Positions 34,924 through 45,062 of a DNA stretch of 64,000 nucleotides are shown piece by piece (the stretch's first letter is position 1; each line of letters begins with the position of its first letter). The stretch is taken from contig NZ_CP021361.1 of the NCBI RefSeq assembly GCF_002157145.1, positions 3,624,501 to 3,688,500 of the forward strand, written 5' to 3'. This DNA comes from Acidovorax carolinensis. GTDB taxonomy: Bacteria > Pseudomonadota > Gammaproteobacteria > Burkholderiales > Burkholderiaceae_C. Position numbers and translations under genes: made by a program. The notes under the pieces were generated by a model, which searched no databases, was not told where the DNA came from, and was given only the letters and a program-made list of their open reading frames with translations.

Positions 34924-35781
34924 TTAATCAACCAGTCCCCCGGGGCCATCCACCAAAGTGGCCAGCGGCAGATCGTGCAGTTCCTGCAGCAGCCGCACCA
35001 GTTGCTGCCCGGCAGCATCCACCACCGCCCGGCCCTTGTCGGCCGTGGCGGCGGCGGCATTGCCCACGGCACCGGCGACGTGGTAGTCCTGCATCTGCCA
35101 GCCCAGCTTGGCGCTTTTGCCGTTGCCCAGGATGGCGTAGCGCTCGGCGCGGTCCTGCGAGGTGGAGCGGAAGTCGCGCGCGTGCTCCATGTTCACCGTG
35201 GCGGGCGCCAGGTGCAGCATCATTGATGTCTCGATCTCGCCCGCATGGATGCCAAAGCGGTGCTCGTCGGCGCTGAACTGGCCGGCCACCGCATCGGGCA
35301 GCGGCAGGCTGAACCAGCTGGCGCTGTAGACCAGCAGATGGCTGCGCGTGCGCAACTCACGCGCCACGATGTCCATCACGCTGACCTGGCCGCCGTGGCC
35401 GTTGAACAGCAACAGTTTTTTCACCCCGGCGCGCGCCACGCATTCGCCAATCTCGGTCCACAGCGCGATCACCGTGGCGGGCGACAGCGTGAGCGTGCCC
35501 GGAAAGCGGATGTGCTCGGGGCTCAGCCCCACCACCTGCGGCGGCAGGAACAACGCGGGCAGCGCCGCGGGCAGCAACGGCAGCGCGGCGTCGATCACGC
35601 CCTGCAGCAGCGTCGCATCCACCGACAGCGGCAGGTGCGGCCCATGCTGCTCGATGGCCGCCACGGGCAGCACGGCCACCGTCTGCCGGGCCTGGCCGCT
35701 GGTGCGCAGCCGGGTGAAATCGCGGGTGGAGAGGTCGGCCCAGAAGCGCGACGGCAGGGGTGGGGTGGCAGCGGCGGTCAT
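34924..35781 (-). CDS. Creatininase family protein
   Basis: About 285 residues from an ATG at 35781; an ATG at 35790 and a TTG at 35826 are alternatives and no Shine-Dalgarno decides. Creatininase-fold metal ligands are visible: LPVAAIEQHGPHLPL (Glu/His), LSVDATL (Asp), LLFNGHGGQ (His) and HAGEIETSMML (Glu). Members are metal-dependent amidohydrolases acting on creatinine, mycofactocin precursors or formamidopyrimidines. The neighbourhood gives no substrate. Leftward gene, convergent with the VWA gene across two repeats. Confidence 0.88.
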   Translation of the reverse strand: MTAAATPPLPSRFWADLSTRDFTRLRTSGQARQTVAVLPVAAIEQHGPHLPLSVDATLLQGVIDAALPLLPAALPALFLPPQVVGLSPEHIRFPGTLTLSPATVIALWTEIGECVARAGVKKLLLFNGHGGQVSVMDIVARELRTRSHLLVYSASWFSLPLPDAVAGQFSADEHRFGIHAGEIETSMMLHLAPATVNMEHARDFRSTSQDRAERYAILGNGKSAKLGWQMQDYHVAGAVGNAAAATADKGRAVVDAAGQQLVRLLQELHDLPLATLVDGPGGLVD

Positions 35782-35844
35782 GGGTGCCATGGTAGTGGCA
35801 GCGGGGCCGGCGCCGATGCACGACAAAAACGACAGGAAACCACG

Positions 35845-36219
35845 TCACCGCAGCGCCGTGGTCACCAGCCAGTAAAGCAGGTGGCCCGCGCCCATGGCCA
35901 GCAGCAGAACCACCGCCCAACTGCTGGCCCGCGTGCTGAACCCACGGTGGCGCTGCCACGCACGCACCAGCAGCGCCATGACCAGCCCCACGCCGGCCAG
36001 CACGCCCCAGACCATCCAGATGAGGCCCAGGTAAATGCAGCCGAAGTTCTCGCAATACACCGTGAAGCCGTGGTACGACAACACTGCCAGCAACGCACAC
36101 AGGCCCAGCAGCAGCCAGCCGCTGCCGCGCAACAGGCGGGTGAGCGAGCGTGACCAGAACGTCGCTCCAGGAACAACCACAGAAGCAGCAGAAGAAGAAG
36201 AAGAAGATGAGGAATGCAT
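35845..36219 (-). CDS. Small membrane protein of unknown function
   Basis: 124 residues from the ATG at 36219. After MH comes an eight-serine run, encoded by a GAA/GAT-type trinucleotide tract on the plus strand (about 36188-36212), then three hydrophobic helices (GWLLLGLCALLAVLSYHGF, IYLGLIWMVWGVLAGVGLVMALL, SWAVVLLLAMGAGHLLYWLV). No recognised family. The serine tract is a simple-sequence repeat whose length could vary between strains. It lies 63 bp upstream of the creatininase-like gene on the same strand. Confidence 0.6.
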   Translation of the reverse strand: MHSSSSSSSSAASVVVPGATFWSRSLTRLLRGSGWLLLGLCALLAVLSYHGFTVYCENFGCIYLGLIWMVWGVLAGVGLVMALLVRAWQRHRGFSTRASSWAVVLLLAMGAGHLLYWLVTTALR

Positions 36220-36408
36220 GGGAGTGGCTTTGCCCAACAGGAGCGTGACCGCCCCAACTATCCACCAGTTTGCAGCACCCCGGCCCACGGGTTGCAACGG
36301 CTTACCCCAACGGGCCGACAACGGGGACAATAGCGGCTCGCGCGCGGTCATTTGTCTTTTTGCAACCACCCTCCTGGGACTGCGGCGCCCACCTTCTGCA
36401 AGTCCGCC

Positions 36409-39400
36409 ATGTCTTTGTCCCTGCGCTCTGTGTCCTTTGCTTCCTTGCGCCAGCACCGCTGGTTGCGCCGTGCCGCTGTTGCACTGGCGACCTTGATCGT
36501 GGTGTGGCTGGTCACCTGGCTGGCCGTTCCATCGCTGGCGAAAGGCCCGCTCGAGCGCATCGCCAGCGAACAGCTGGGCCGCCCGCTCACCGTGGGCACC
36601 ATCGAGTTCACGCCCTGGACGCTGGAAATCACCCTGCGCGACATCGCCATCGGCGGCGCCCAGGGTGGCCCGCCGCAGCTGACCATTGCGCGCATCTATG
36701 CCGATGCCGAGCTGCAGTCGCTGCTGCGCCTGGCGCCGGTGGTGGACGCACTCACCATCGACGCACCCCACCTGCGGCTTGCGCACCTGACCGACGGCCA
36801 CTACGACGTGGACGACATCCTGGCCCGGCTCACCGCCCCAGCGACAAACCCGCCAGCGGCCCCGTGCGGCTGGCGCTGCACAACCTCACGCTGAACGACG
36901 GCGCCATCGACTTCGACGACCGCACGGTGGACAAGACCCACGCCGTGCGCCAGCTGTCCCTCAAGGTGCCTTTCATCAGCACCCTGCCCGCGCAGCGCGA
37001 TATCAAGGTCGAGCCGCACCTGTCGTTCGAGGCCGGAGGCAGCCGGTTTGACTCGTCGGCGCAGGCCACCCCGTTTGCCCAGTCCGGCAAGGGCGATGCC
37101 ACGGTGAAGTGGGCGGGGCTCGATCTGGCGCCCTATTTGCCCTACCTGCCCGCCAGCCTGCCGGTGCGGGTGCAGGGCGCTGTCCTCGACCTGGACCTGA
37201 AGGTGGCGTTCGAGCAGGCACCGCGCCTGGCCGTGACGCTGTCGGGCCAGGTGCAGACGCACAACGTGCAGATCACCGACCGCAACCAGCAGCCCCTGCT
37301 GTCCTACGAGCGCCTCACGGTGGACATGGCCGATGTGCGGCCGCTCGACCAGGTGGTGCGACTGGCCCGCGTGGAGCTGGCATCGCCCGTCGTGACGGCC
37401 ACGCGCAATGCCCGGGGCGAGATCAACCTCGCGCAGCTGGCCGTACCGGCTGCATCCCCCACAGCCAAACCAGCCACGCCTGCTGCACCGCCCCCCCAGG
37501 CCGCCGCCAGCGGCGCAAACCCACCGGCCAGCGGCGCCAGCAGCGCAACCCCGCCCGCAGCCGCGGCCCCGGCTGGACCGTGGCCGTGGCGCAGGCCGCC
37601 GTGCGCCAGGGCCAGCTGCGCTGGAGCGACCAGAGCACCCGGCCCGCCGCCGCGCTGCAGGCCACCGACTTCACGCTGGATGTGACCGATGTGACCTACC
37701 CCTTCAAGGCGCCGCTCACCTTCACGGGCGCACTGGGCGTGCAGGGCAGCAGCCTGTCGTTCAAGGGCCAGGCCACCGACCGGGCCGCCGAGGTGAACCT
37801 GTCGGCGAAGGCCCTCGCCCTGCAGCTGGCCGCGCCCTACCTGGCGCAGACCCTGGAGCCGGCCCTGACCGGCCAGATCAACGGCGAGATGGCCGTGCAG
37901 TGGCAAGCGCCCGCTGGCGACGCCGCCAAGGCAGGCGCTACGGGCATCACGCTTGGCGCCGGCCCCCTGGCGCTGGAGCAACTGGCGCTGCAACAGGGCA
38001 AGACCACGCTGGCCAGCGTGGGCAAGCTGGCGCTGGACGGCCTCAAGCTGAACCTGGACACCCGCACCGTGGACATCGCACGCCTGGGCATCACCCAGCC
38101 CAAAGCCACGGTGGAGCGCACCCCCGATGGCCGCTGGATGGTTGAGCGCTGGCTCAAGGCCGCGCCCGCCGCCTCGCCCGCCAGCGCCACCACGGCGGCA
38201 GCGCCCGCCTGGCGCGTGCGCCTGGGCGAGCTGGCCGTGGACGAGGGCAGCGTGGCCTTTGCCGACCGCGCCCAGCCCCGCCCCGTGGCGCTGAACCTGT
38301 CGGCGCTGAGCCTGCAGGCCCGCAACCTGGCGCTGGACGGCAGCAAGCCCGAGTCGCTGAATCTCTCGACACGGGTGGCTGCAGGCCGGGGCAACGCCGG
38401 CAAACTCGACTACCGGGGCACGCTGACGCCCCAACCCTTTGCCACGCAAGGCCGCCTGGAAGCCAGCCGCCTGCCCCTGCACGCCCTGGACGGCTACCTG
38501 GCCGACCAGTTCGCCATCGAACTGCTGCGCGCCGACGTGGGTTTTCGCGGCCAGGTGGCGATGTCCCAAAGCCCGCGCGGCACCACGCTGCGCGTGAGCG
38601 GCGATGCCGCCATCGACGAGCTGCGCGCCAACAGCACGGCCGCCGCCACGCCCAAGACCGCCGAGCAGGTGGGCGAAGAACTGCTGGCCTGGAAAAGCCT
38701 GGGCCTGCGCGGCCTGAGCGTGGCCCTGGCACCGAACACCGCCCCCCGCGTGGAGGTGAAGGAAACCAGCCTGGCCGACTTTTATGCGCGCATCACCATC
38801 AACGAAAACGGCCGCATCAACCTGAGCGACATCGCCAAAAGCCCTGCCGAGGTCAACAACACGCCTGCGGCAGCGGCCCAGCCCCCGCAAAGGCGGCACC
38901 CGCCGATACCGTGGCCTCGGCCAGCAGCCCGCCGCCCCCATCCCCACAGCCCCCGCCCGACCCGATGGCGCCGGTGGTGGTGTTCGGCCCGGTGAGCCTG
39001 GTCAATGGCAAGGTGCTGTTCTCGGACTTTTTCATCAAGCCCAACTACTCGGCCGACCTGACCGAGCTGACCGGCAAGCTCAGCGCGTTCTCTTCCCAAC
39101 CCGCGGGCAGCGAGCCCGTGCTGGCCGACCTGGAACTGCGCGGCCGCGCCGAGGGCTCGGCCTCGCTGGAAATTACCGGCAAGCTCAACCCGCTGGCCAA
39201 GCCGCTGGCGCTGGACATTGTGGGCAAGGTGCGTGACCTCGAATTGCCGCCCCTCTCGCCCTATTCCGTCAAATACGCGGGCCACGGCATCGAGCGCGGC
39301 AAGCTCAGCATGGATGTCTCTTACAAGGTGCTGCCGAGCGGCCAGCTCACGGCCAGCAACAAGCTGGTGCTCAACCAGCTCACCTTCGGCGACCCCGTGG

Positions 39401-40149
39401 AGGGCGCCCCCAACAGCCTGCCGGTGCGGCTGGCCGTGGCCCTGCTGGCCGACAGCCATGGCGTGATCGACCTCGATCTGCCCATCAGCGGCTCGCTGAA
39501 CGACCCGCAGTTCCGCATCGGCCCGGTCATCTTCAAGATCATCGTCAACCTGATCGGCAAGGCCATCACGGCGCCGTTCAGCCTGCTGGCCCGTGCCTTT
39601 GGCGGCGGCGACGAACTCAGCAGCGTGGCCTTTGCCCCGGGCAGCGCCACGCTCACGCCCGAGGCCCGGCAAAACCTGGACAAGGTGGCCAAGGCGCTGA
39701 CCGAGCGGCCCGCGCTCAAGATCACCGTGACCGGCACGGCCAGCCTGGAGCGCGAGCGCGACGCCATCCAGCGCGAGCGCCTGCAAGAGCTGGTGCGCGC
39801 CGCCAAGCGCCGTGCAACCCCTGCCGACACCACCCCTGTGCAGGCCGCCGAATACCCGGCGCTGCTCAAGGAGGTGTACCGCCGCGCCGACATGCCCAAG
39901 CCGCGCAACCTGGTGGGCATGGCCAAGGACCTGCCCGTGCCCGAGATGGAGGCCCTGCTGCTGGCCCACCTGCCCGCCGCCACCGAAGACCTGGCCACCG
40001 AGCTGGCCACGCACCGCGGCCAGGCCGTCAAGGCCTATCTGGCCGAGCAAAAGCTGCCCGACGAGCGCCTGTTCCTGGCCGCACCCAAAACCACCGCGGC
40101 GGACGACAAATGGACGCCCCAGGCGCAGCTGAGCCTGGCGACACAATAG
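36409..40149 (+). CDS. DUF748 domain-containing (AsmA-like) protein, three apparent frameshifts
   Basis: A protein of about 1250 residues is spread over four frames. It has an N-terminal membrane helix (AVALATLIVVWLVTWLAVP), the family start GPLERIASEQLGRPLTVGTIEF, repeated DUF748 blocks (AELQSLLRLAPVVDALTI, QLSLKVPFISTLP, LGELAVDEGSVAFADRA, LTELTGKLSAFSSQP) and a C-terminal OmpA-like-resembling tail (FAPGSATLTPEARQNLDKVAKAL). Each break is healed by one extra C: in the runs at 36836-36839, 37567-37570 and 38882-38886. Sequencing error is therefore more likely than decay. AsmA-like proteins span the periplasm and are linked to lipid transfer and envelope integrity. Confidence 0.85.
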
Positions 40150-40262
40150 CGGTGACACATTTGACAGCGCCACGCGCAGGGTGCCCAGCGCCCGGCGCGC
40201 CCTGCCAAAGCGCACCGGAGCACCGGAACCAACCGCTGCGCCAGCGCTCACACCCTGTAACC

Positions 40263-42496
40263 ATGCCTCATCGTCTGCTCTCGCGCCTCTTTTTCGCTCT
40301 GCTTTTCATAGCTGCTAGCGCTTTATGGATGGGCGCCAGCGCCCAATTCAGCCCAAAAATGGGGGCCAGCACCGGCAGCGTGGTCACCACGCCCCGTGTG
40401 CGCGCCGAACTCATCGCGCACGGCCCCGAAGGCGTGGGCCCCGGCCAGCCGCTGTGGCTGGGCCTGCAAATCACCCACCAGCCCGAGTGGCACACCTACT
40501 GGAAGAACCCCGGCGACTCGGGCCTGCCCACCGAGCTGACCTGGACGCTTCCCGCCGGCCTGACCGCCGGCGAAATCGCCTGGCCCGTGCCCCACACCAT
40601 CCGCATCGGCACGCTGGCCAACCATGGCTATGAAGGCCAGGTGCTGCTGCCCGTACCAGTGCAGGTGGGCCCTGACTTCCAGGCGCCGCTGGCGGGCAAC
40701 GGCACGCTCGATGTGCGCCTGCGCGCCACCTGGCTGGTGTGCCGCGTCGAGTGCATTCCCGAAGAAGGCGAATTTGCACTGCAACTGCCGGTGCGTGGCT
40801 CCACCGCGCTGCACGCCACCGCCTTTGCCCAGAGCCAGGCCGACCAGCCGCTGGCGCTGGTGGGCGACGGCCGGGGCGGCCAGGTGCGGGTGCAAGGCGA
40901 GCGCCTGCAGCTGACCGTGCGCGGGCTGCCCGCTGCCGCACGCGGCCAGCCGCTGGCCCTGTTTGCCGAAACGCCCGAAGTGCTGATCCCCGCCGCCGTG
41001 CCCGGCAAGGACTGGACGCAGGCCTGGAACGGCGATGTCTGGACTGCCGACCTGCCGCTGTCGCCCCAGCGCGGCGACACCCCCGCCAGCCTGCCGCTGG
41101 TGCTTGCGCTCGACCAGCGCCCCGCCGACCGGCAAGCCCCCCACGCCTGGCGCACCGTGGCCAGCGTGAGCGGCACCTGGGCCGCCGCCCGCGCGCCAGC
41201 GTGTCGCCCGCCCTCGCGGCGGCGCTGGCGGCCAACCAGGCCGAGTCCGCGCCGCCTGCTGCCCCCGCCAGCGCTCCGCTGGGCACGCTGCTGGCGGCGC
41301 TGGTCGGCGGGCTGCTGGGCGGCCTGCTGCTCAACCTCATGCCCTGCGTGTTTCCGGTGCTGGCCATCAAGGTGCTGGGCTTTGCGCAGCACGGCAGCAA
41401 CCGGCGCGCGCAGCGCCTGGCCGGCGCGGCCTACACGGCAGGCGTGGTGCTGTCGTTTCTGGCGCTGGGCGGCCTGCTGCTGGGCCTGCGCGCGGCGGGC
41501 GAGCAGTTGGGCTGGGGTTTTCAGCTGCAGTCGCCCGCCGTGGTGGCCCTGCTGGCCGGGCTGTTCACGCTGATCGGGCTCAACCTGGCGGGCCTGTTCG
41601 AGTTTGGCCAGTTCGTGCCGGGGCGACTGGCCACGCTGCAGGCGCGCCACCCGGTAGGCGATGCGTTTTTGTCGGGCGTGCTGGCAGTGGCCATTGCCTC
41701 GCCCTGCACCGCGCCGTTCATGGGCGCATCGCTGGGCTTTGCCGTGGGCATGCCCGCCGCGCAGGCGCTGGCCGTATTTGCCGCGCTCGGCGTGGGCATG
41801 GCCCTGCCCTACCTTGCCGCCAGCCTGGTGCCCGCCGTGGTGGGCTGGCTGCCCCGCCCCGGCCCGTGGATGGTCACCTTCCGCCGCGCCATGGCGTTTC
41901 CCATGTTCGCCACGGTGGTCTGGCTGGTGTGGGTGCTGGGCCAGCAAAGCGGCATCGACGGCGCGGGCGCGCTGCTGGCGCTGCTGGTGGCCGGCAGCGC
42001 GCTGGTGTGGTCGCTTACGCTGCGCGGCCGCACCCGGGTGGTGATTGCTTCTGTTTTGATAGCTGGCAGCGCTTGGCTGATAAGCGCCATTGGCCAAAAT
42101 GTCACCAAACCGGTGGAGAGCGCCGCCCAGGTTGCCGCCGACGCTGGCAGCGCCCCCCATGCCTGGCAGCTCTGGTCCGCAGACCGCGCGGCCGCGCTGA
42201 TCGCCGCGGGCCAGCCGGTGTTTGTGGATTTCACCGCCGCCTGGTGCGTGACCTGCCAGTACAACAAGCGCACCACGCTGGTCGACCGCAGCGTGCTGGC
42301 CGATTTTGCCGACCGCAAGGTGGCCCTGCTGCGCGCCGACTGGACGCGCCGCGACCCCGCCATCACCGCCGCCCTCACCCAGCTCGGCCGCAGCGGCGTG
42401 CCGGTGTATGTGCTGTATGCACCCGGCAAGGCGCCGGTGGTGCTGACCGAGATCCTCAGCGTGGCCGAAGTGCGGCAAGCGCTGGCGGCGCTGTAG
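40263..42496 (+). CDS. dsbD: Thiol:disulfide interchange protein DsbD, one apparent frameshift
   Basis: 744 residues after correction. It has a signal peptide (LLSRLFFALLFIAASALW, cleaved near ASA-QFS) and an N-terminal periplasmic domain with a redox-type pair (VCRVECIPEEG). The membrane domain carries LNLMPCVFPVLAIKVLGFAQH and IASPCTAPFMGASLGFA (the transmembrane redox cysteines), and the C-terminal thioredoxin domain has FTAAWCVTCQYNK. The frame breaks near 41188 and is restored by one C in that CCC run. DsbD carries electrons from cytoplasmic thioredoxin to periplasmic thiols. Two family A repeats are translated within it: one forms the signal peptide, the other the linker helix at about residues 597-612. 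Confidence 0.9.
40302..40359 (+). repeat. Palindromic repeat family A, copy 6 (forms the DsbD signal peptide)
   Basis: CTTTTCATAGCTGCTAGCGC, then TTTATGGATGG and GCGCCAGCGCCCAATTCAG followed by CCCAAAAAT. Translated as LFIAASALWMGASAQFSPK, it supplies the hydrophobic core and the A-x-A cleavage site. Confidence 0.75.
42053..42100 (+). repeat. Palindromic repeat family A, copy 7 (inside dsbD, in frame)
   Basis: GTTTTGATAGCTGGCAGCGC, TTGGCTGAT, AAGCGCCATTGGCCAAAAT. Translated as VLIAGSAWLISAIGQN between the membrane domain and the thioredoxin domain. Confidence 0.8.
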
Positions 42497-42563
42497 CCGC
42501 CAACGCATCCGGCCTGCGGCGCGGGGCGGGCGGGGGCAGACGCGCTTGCGTACACTGCCCCGC

Positions 42564-43079
42564 ATGAGCCGCACCCCCGACACCATCAGCACCCTGCGCG
42601 ACGTGCTGGGCCGCTGCCGCACCATTGCGGTGGTGGGCCTGTCGCCGCAGTGGCACCGCCCCAGTTTCTTTGCCGCCAAATACATGCAGGCGCACGGCTA
42701 CCGCATCGTGCCGGTGAACCCGGTGGTGGCGCAGGGCGGCGGCAGCATTCTGGGCGAGCCCTGCTTTGCCAGCCTGCACGAGGCCGAGCAGGCCATCGCC
42801 CGCCAGGGCGGGCGCATCGACATGGTGGACTGTTTTCGCAAGAGCGAAGACATCGCGCCGCTGGCCGAGGAGGCCATCGCCATCGGCGCCAGCTGCCTGT
42901 GGCTGCAGCTCGGCGTGGTCAATGAAGCCGCCGCCCGGCGCGCCGAGGACGCGGGCCTGCAGGTAATCCAGAACCGCTGCGTAAAAATTGAGCATGCGCG
43001 CCTCTTCGGCGGCCTGGGCTGGATGGGCGTGAACACCGGCGTGATCACCGCCAAGCGGCTGCGGCAACTCCCTTATTGA
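42564..43079 (+). CDS. CoA-binding protein (YccU-like)
   Basis: 171 residues from the ATG at 42564 (MSRTPDTISTLRDVL). A single Rossmann-type CoA-binding domain: TIAVVGLSPQWHRPS, YRIVPVNPVV, IDMVDCFRKSEDIAPLAEEAI, CLWLQLGVVNEAAA and CVKIEHARL. The family is small, cytoplasmic and of unproven role. The last two codons and the TGA stop lie in the left arm of a family A repeat. The next gene, metY, starts 42 bp later. Confidence 0.9.
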   Translation: MSRTPDTISTLRDVLGRCRTIAVVGLSPQWHRPSFFAAKYMQAHGYRIVPVNPVVAQGGGSILGEPCFASLHEAEQAIARQGGRIDMVDCFRKSEDIAPLAEEAIAIGASCLWLQLGVVNEAAARRAEDAGLQVIQNRCVKIEHARLFGGLGWMGVNTGVITAKRLRQLPY

Positions 43080-43120
43080 TAGCTGCCAGCGCTTTTCGCA
43101 AAAGCGCTGGAGGCATTTTT
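43073..43120 (+). repeat. Palindromic repeat family A, copy 8 (stop codon and Shine-Dalgarno donor)
   Basis: TTATTGATAGCTGCCAGCGC followed by the hairpin CGCTTTTCGCAAAAGCG and CTGGAGGCATTTTT. The TGA at 43077-43079 ends the upstream gene, and GGAGG at 43109-43113 sits 8 bp before the metY ATG at 43122. Confidence 0.85.
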
Positions 43121-43121
43121 C

Positions 43122-44456
43122 ATGCAAATAACCATGGCCCACACCCCTTCTTCCGGCGCCGACCACGCCTACGGCTTTGGCACCCGCGCCATCCACGCGG
43201 GCGCCCAGCCCGACCCCGTGACCGGTGCGCGCGCCACGCCCATCCACCAGACCACCAGCTTTGTGTTTGACGATGCCGAGCACGCCAGCAGCCTGTTCAA
43301 CCTGCAGACCTTTGGCAACGTCTACAGCCGCATCAGCAACCCCACGGTGGCGGTGCTGGAAGAGCGCATCGCCAGCCTCGAAAACGGCCGCGCCGCCCTG
43401 GCCTGCGCCAGCGGCATGGCCGCGCAGATGGCGGCGCTGCTGGCCATTCTGAAAACCGGCGACCACATCGTGGCGGCCAACACGCTGTATGGCGGCACGG
43501 TGGGGCAATTGGGCGTGGGGTTCAGCCGGCTGGGCATCGAGACCACCTTTGTGGACCCGGCCGACCCCGAGAACTTTGCCCGCGCCATGCGCCCCAACAC
43601 CCGCGCCGTGTACGGCGAAACCATCGGCAACCCGCTGGTCAACGTGCTCGACATCGCCGCGATTGCGGAGGTGGCGCACGCCCACGGCGTGCCGCTGGTC
43701 ATCGACAACACGGTGGCCAGCCCCTACCTGTGCAATCCGCTCGATTTTGGCGCCGACATCGTGGTGCACAGCGCCACCAAATACATCGGCGGCCACGGCA
43801 CCACCATGGGCGGCGTGGTGGTGGAAGGCGGCAAGTTCCCGTGGGACAACGGCAAGTTCCCCGAGATGGTGGAGCCCAGCCGCGCCTACCACGGCGTGAA
43901 GTTCTACGAGACCTTTGGCGACTTCGGCTACACCATGAAGGCGCGCATGGAGGTCAACCGCACCTTTGGCGGCGTGCTCTCGCCCATGAACGCCTGGCAG
44001 CTGCTGCAGGGCGCCGAGACGCTGCACCTGCGCATGCGCGAGCACTGCCGCAACGCGCTGAAAGTGGCGCAGTTCCTGCAGGGCCACCCGAAGGTGCAGT
44101 GGGTCAACTACCCCGGTTTGAGTGGCTCGCCGTACCACGCGCTGGCACACAAGCAGTTCCGCGCGGTGGACGGTCACCCCGGCGCCTCGGGCATCCTGAC
44201 CTTCGGCGCCAAGGGCGGGGCTGCCGCAGGCGAGAAGTTCATCGACGCCTGCGAGTTTTTGAGCCACCTGGCCAACATCGGCGACGCCAAGACGCTGGTG
44301 ATCCACCCGGCCTCGACCACGCACCGCCAGCTCAGCGAAGACGAACTCGCCCGCGCCGGTGTCAGCGCCGACATGGTGCGCCTGAGCGTCGGCATCGAGG
44401 ACGTGGACGACATCCTCTGGGACATCGACCAGGCGCTGGAGCGCGCCACGGCATAG
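43122..44456 (+). CDS. metY: O-acetylhomoserine aminocarboxypropyltransferase (sulfhydrylase)
   Basis: 444 residues. PLP-dependent Cys/Met-metabolism fold: FGTRAIHAGAQPDPVTGA, TTSFVFDDAEHA, YSRISNPTVAVLEERIASLE, ASGMAAQMAAL, TLYGGTVGQL, DNTVASPYLCNPLDFGADIVVHS and SATKYIGGHG with the PLP lysine. The length and internal DNGKFPEMVEPSRAYHG segment fit the long OAH sulfhydrylases rather than MetB/MetC. It makes homocysteine or methionine precursors from O-acetylhomoserine and sulfide. Start at 43122 uses GGAGG from the upstream repeat; an ATG at 43134 is possible. Confidence 0.93.
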   Translation: MQITMAHTPSSGADHAYGFGTRAIHAGAQPDPVTGARATPIHQTTSFVFDDAEHASSLFNLQTFGNVYSRISNPTVAVLEERIASLENGRAALACASGMAAQMAALLAILKTGDHIVAANTLYGGTVGQLGVGFSRLGIETTFVDPADPENFARAMRPNTRAVYGETIGNPLVNVLDIAAIAEVAHAHGVPLVIDNTVASPYLCNPLDFGADIVVHSATKYIGGHGTTMGGVVVEGGKFPWDNGKFPEMVEPSRAYHGVKFYETFGDFGYTMKARMEVNRTFGGVLSPMNAWQLLQGAETLHLRMREHCRNALKVAQFLQGHPKVQWVNYPGLSGSPYHALAHKQFRAVDGHPGASGILTFGAKGGAAAGEKFIDACEFLSHLANIGDAKTLVIHPASTTHRQLSEDELARAGVSADMVRLSVGIEDVDDILWDIDQALERATA

Positions 44457-44468
44457 GAGCCTGGGCTG

Positions 44469-45050
44469 TCAGTGCTCCTCTGGCGGCATGCGCCGGGCTG
44501 CCACGCGGCAGCGCTGCCAGCGTCGCCCCCGCTGCACGGCCGGCGCCAGCCACAGGATGTGCACCACCACATACCCCAGCGCCGCCAGCAGTACGCCCAG
44601 CCCGGGCAGCCCCACCAGCAGTGGCACACCCAGGGCCTGCACCCACGCGGCCAGGGCCTGCAGGGTGAAGTCGCCCCCGGGCGCCACGCTGCCCCAGGCG
44701 GGCATGACCTGCTCTCCCGGCATCACCAGCGCGCCCAGGTAAAAGGCCAGCGCATACAGCGGCACGATCGTCAGGGGGTTGGTATAGAACGTGGTCATGC
44801 CCCCCGCCACCACATTGCCCCGCAGCCAGGCGCAAGCCAGCAGGGTGCCGGGCAACTGCAGCGGGCCGGGAATGAGCCCGCAGAACATCCCCGCTGCCAC
44901 GCCCCGGGCCAGGGGCTGGCGCTGAAAACGGAACAGCGCGCGCTGCTCCAGCCAGGGCTGCAGGCTCAGCAGCCAGGGCCAGTCCATGTGGCCCCGCACG
45001 CGGGGCTCCAGCCCCCGCAACCAGCGGCGCAAGCTGCACAGCATCTGCAT
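44469..45050 (-). CDS. DUF2062 domain-containing membrane protein
   Basis: 193 residues from the ATG at 45050 (MQMLCSLRRWLRGL). Family motif: ARGVAAGMFCGLIPGPLQLPGTLLAC and the GMTTFYTNPLTIVPLYALAFYLG segment, with a last helix (LLVGLPGLGVLLAALGYVVVHIL). Inner-membrane protein of unknown function, often near glycosyltransferase or metal-transport genes. Lies 12 bp downstream of terC on the same strand; convergent with metY. Confidence 0.88.
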   Translation of the reverse strand: MQMLCSLRRWLRGLEPRVRGHMDWPWLLSLQPWLEQRALFRFQRQPLARGVAAGMFCGLIPGPLQLPGTLLACAWLRGNVVAGGMTTFYTNPLTIVPLYALAFYLGALVMPGEQVMPAWGSVAPGGDFTLQALAAWVQALGVPLLVGLPGLGVLLAALGYVVVHILWLAPAVQRGRRWQRCRVAARRMPPEEH

Positions 45051-45062
45051 GGCGGCCAAAGC

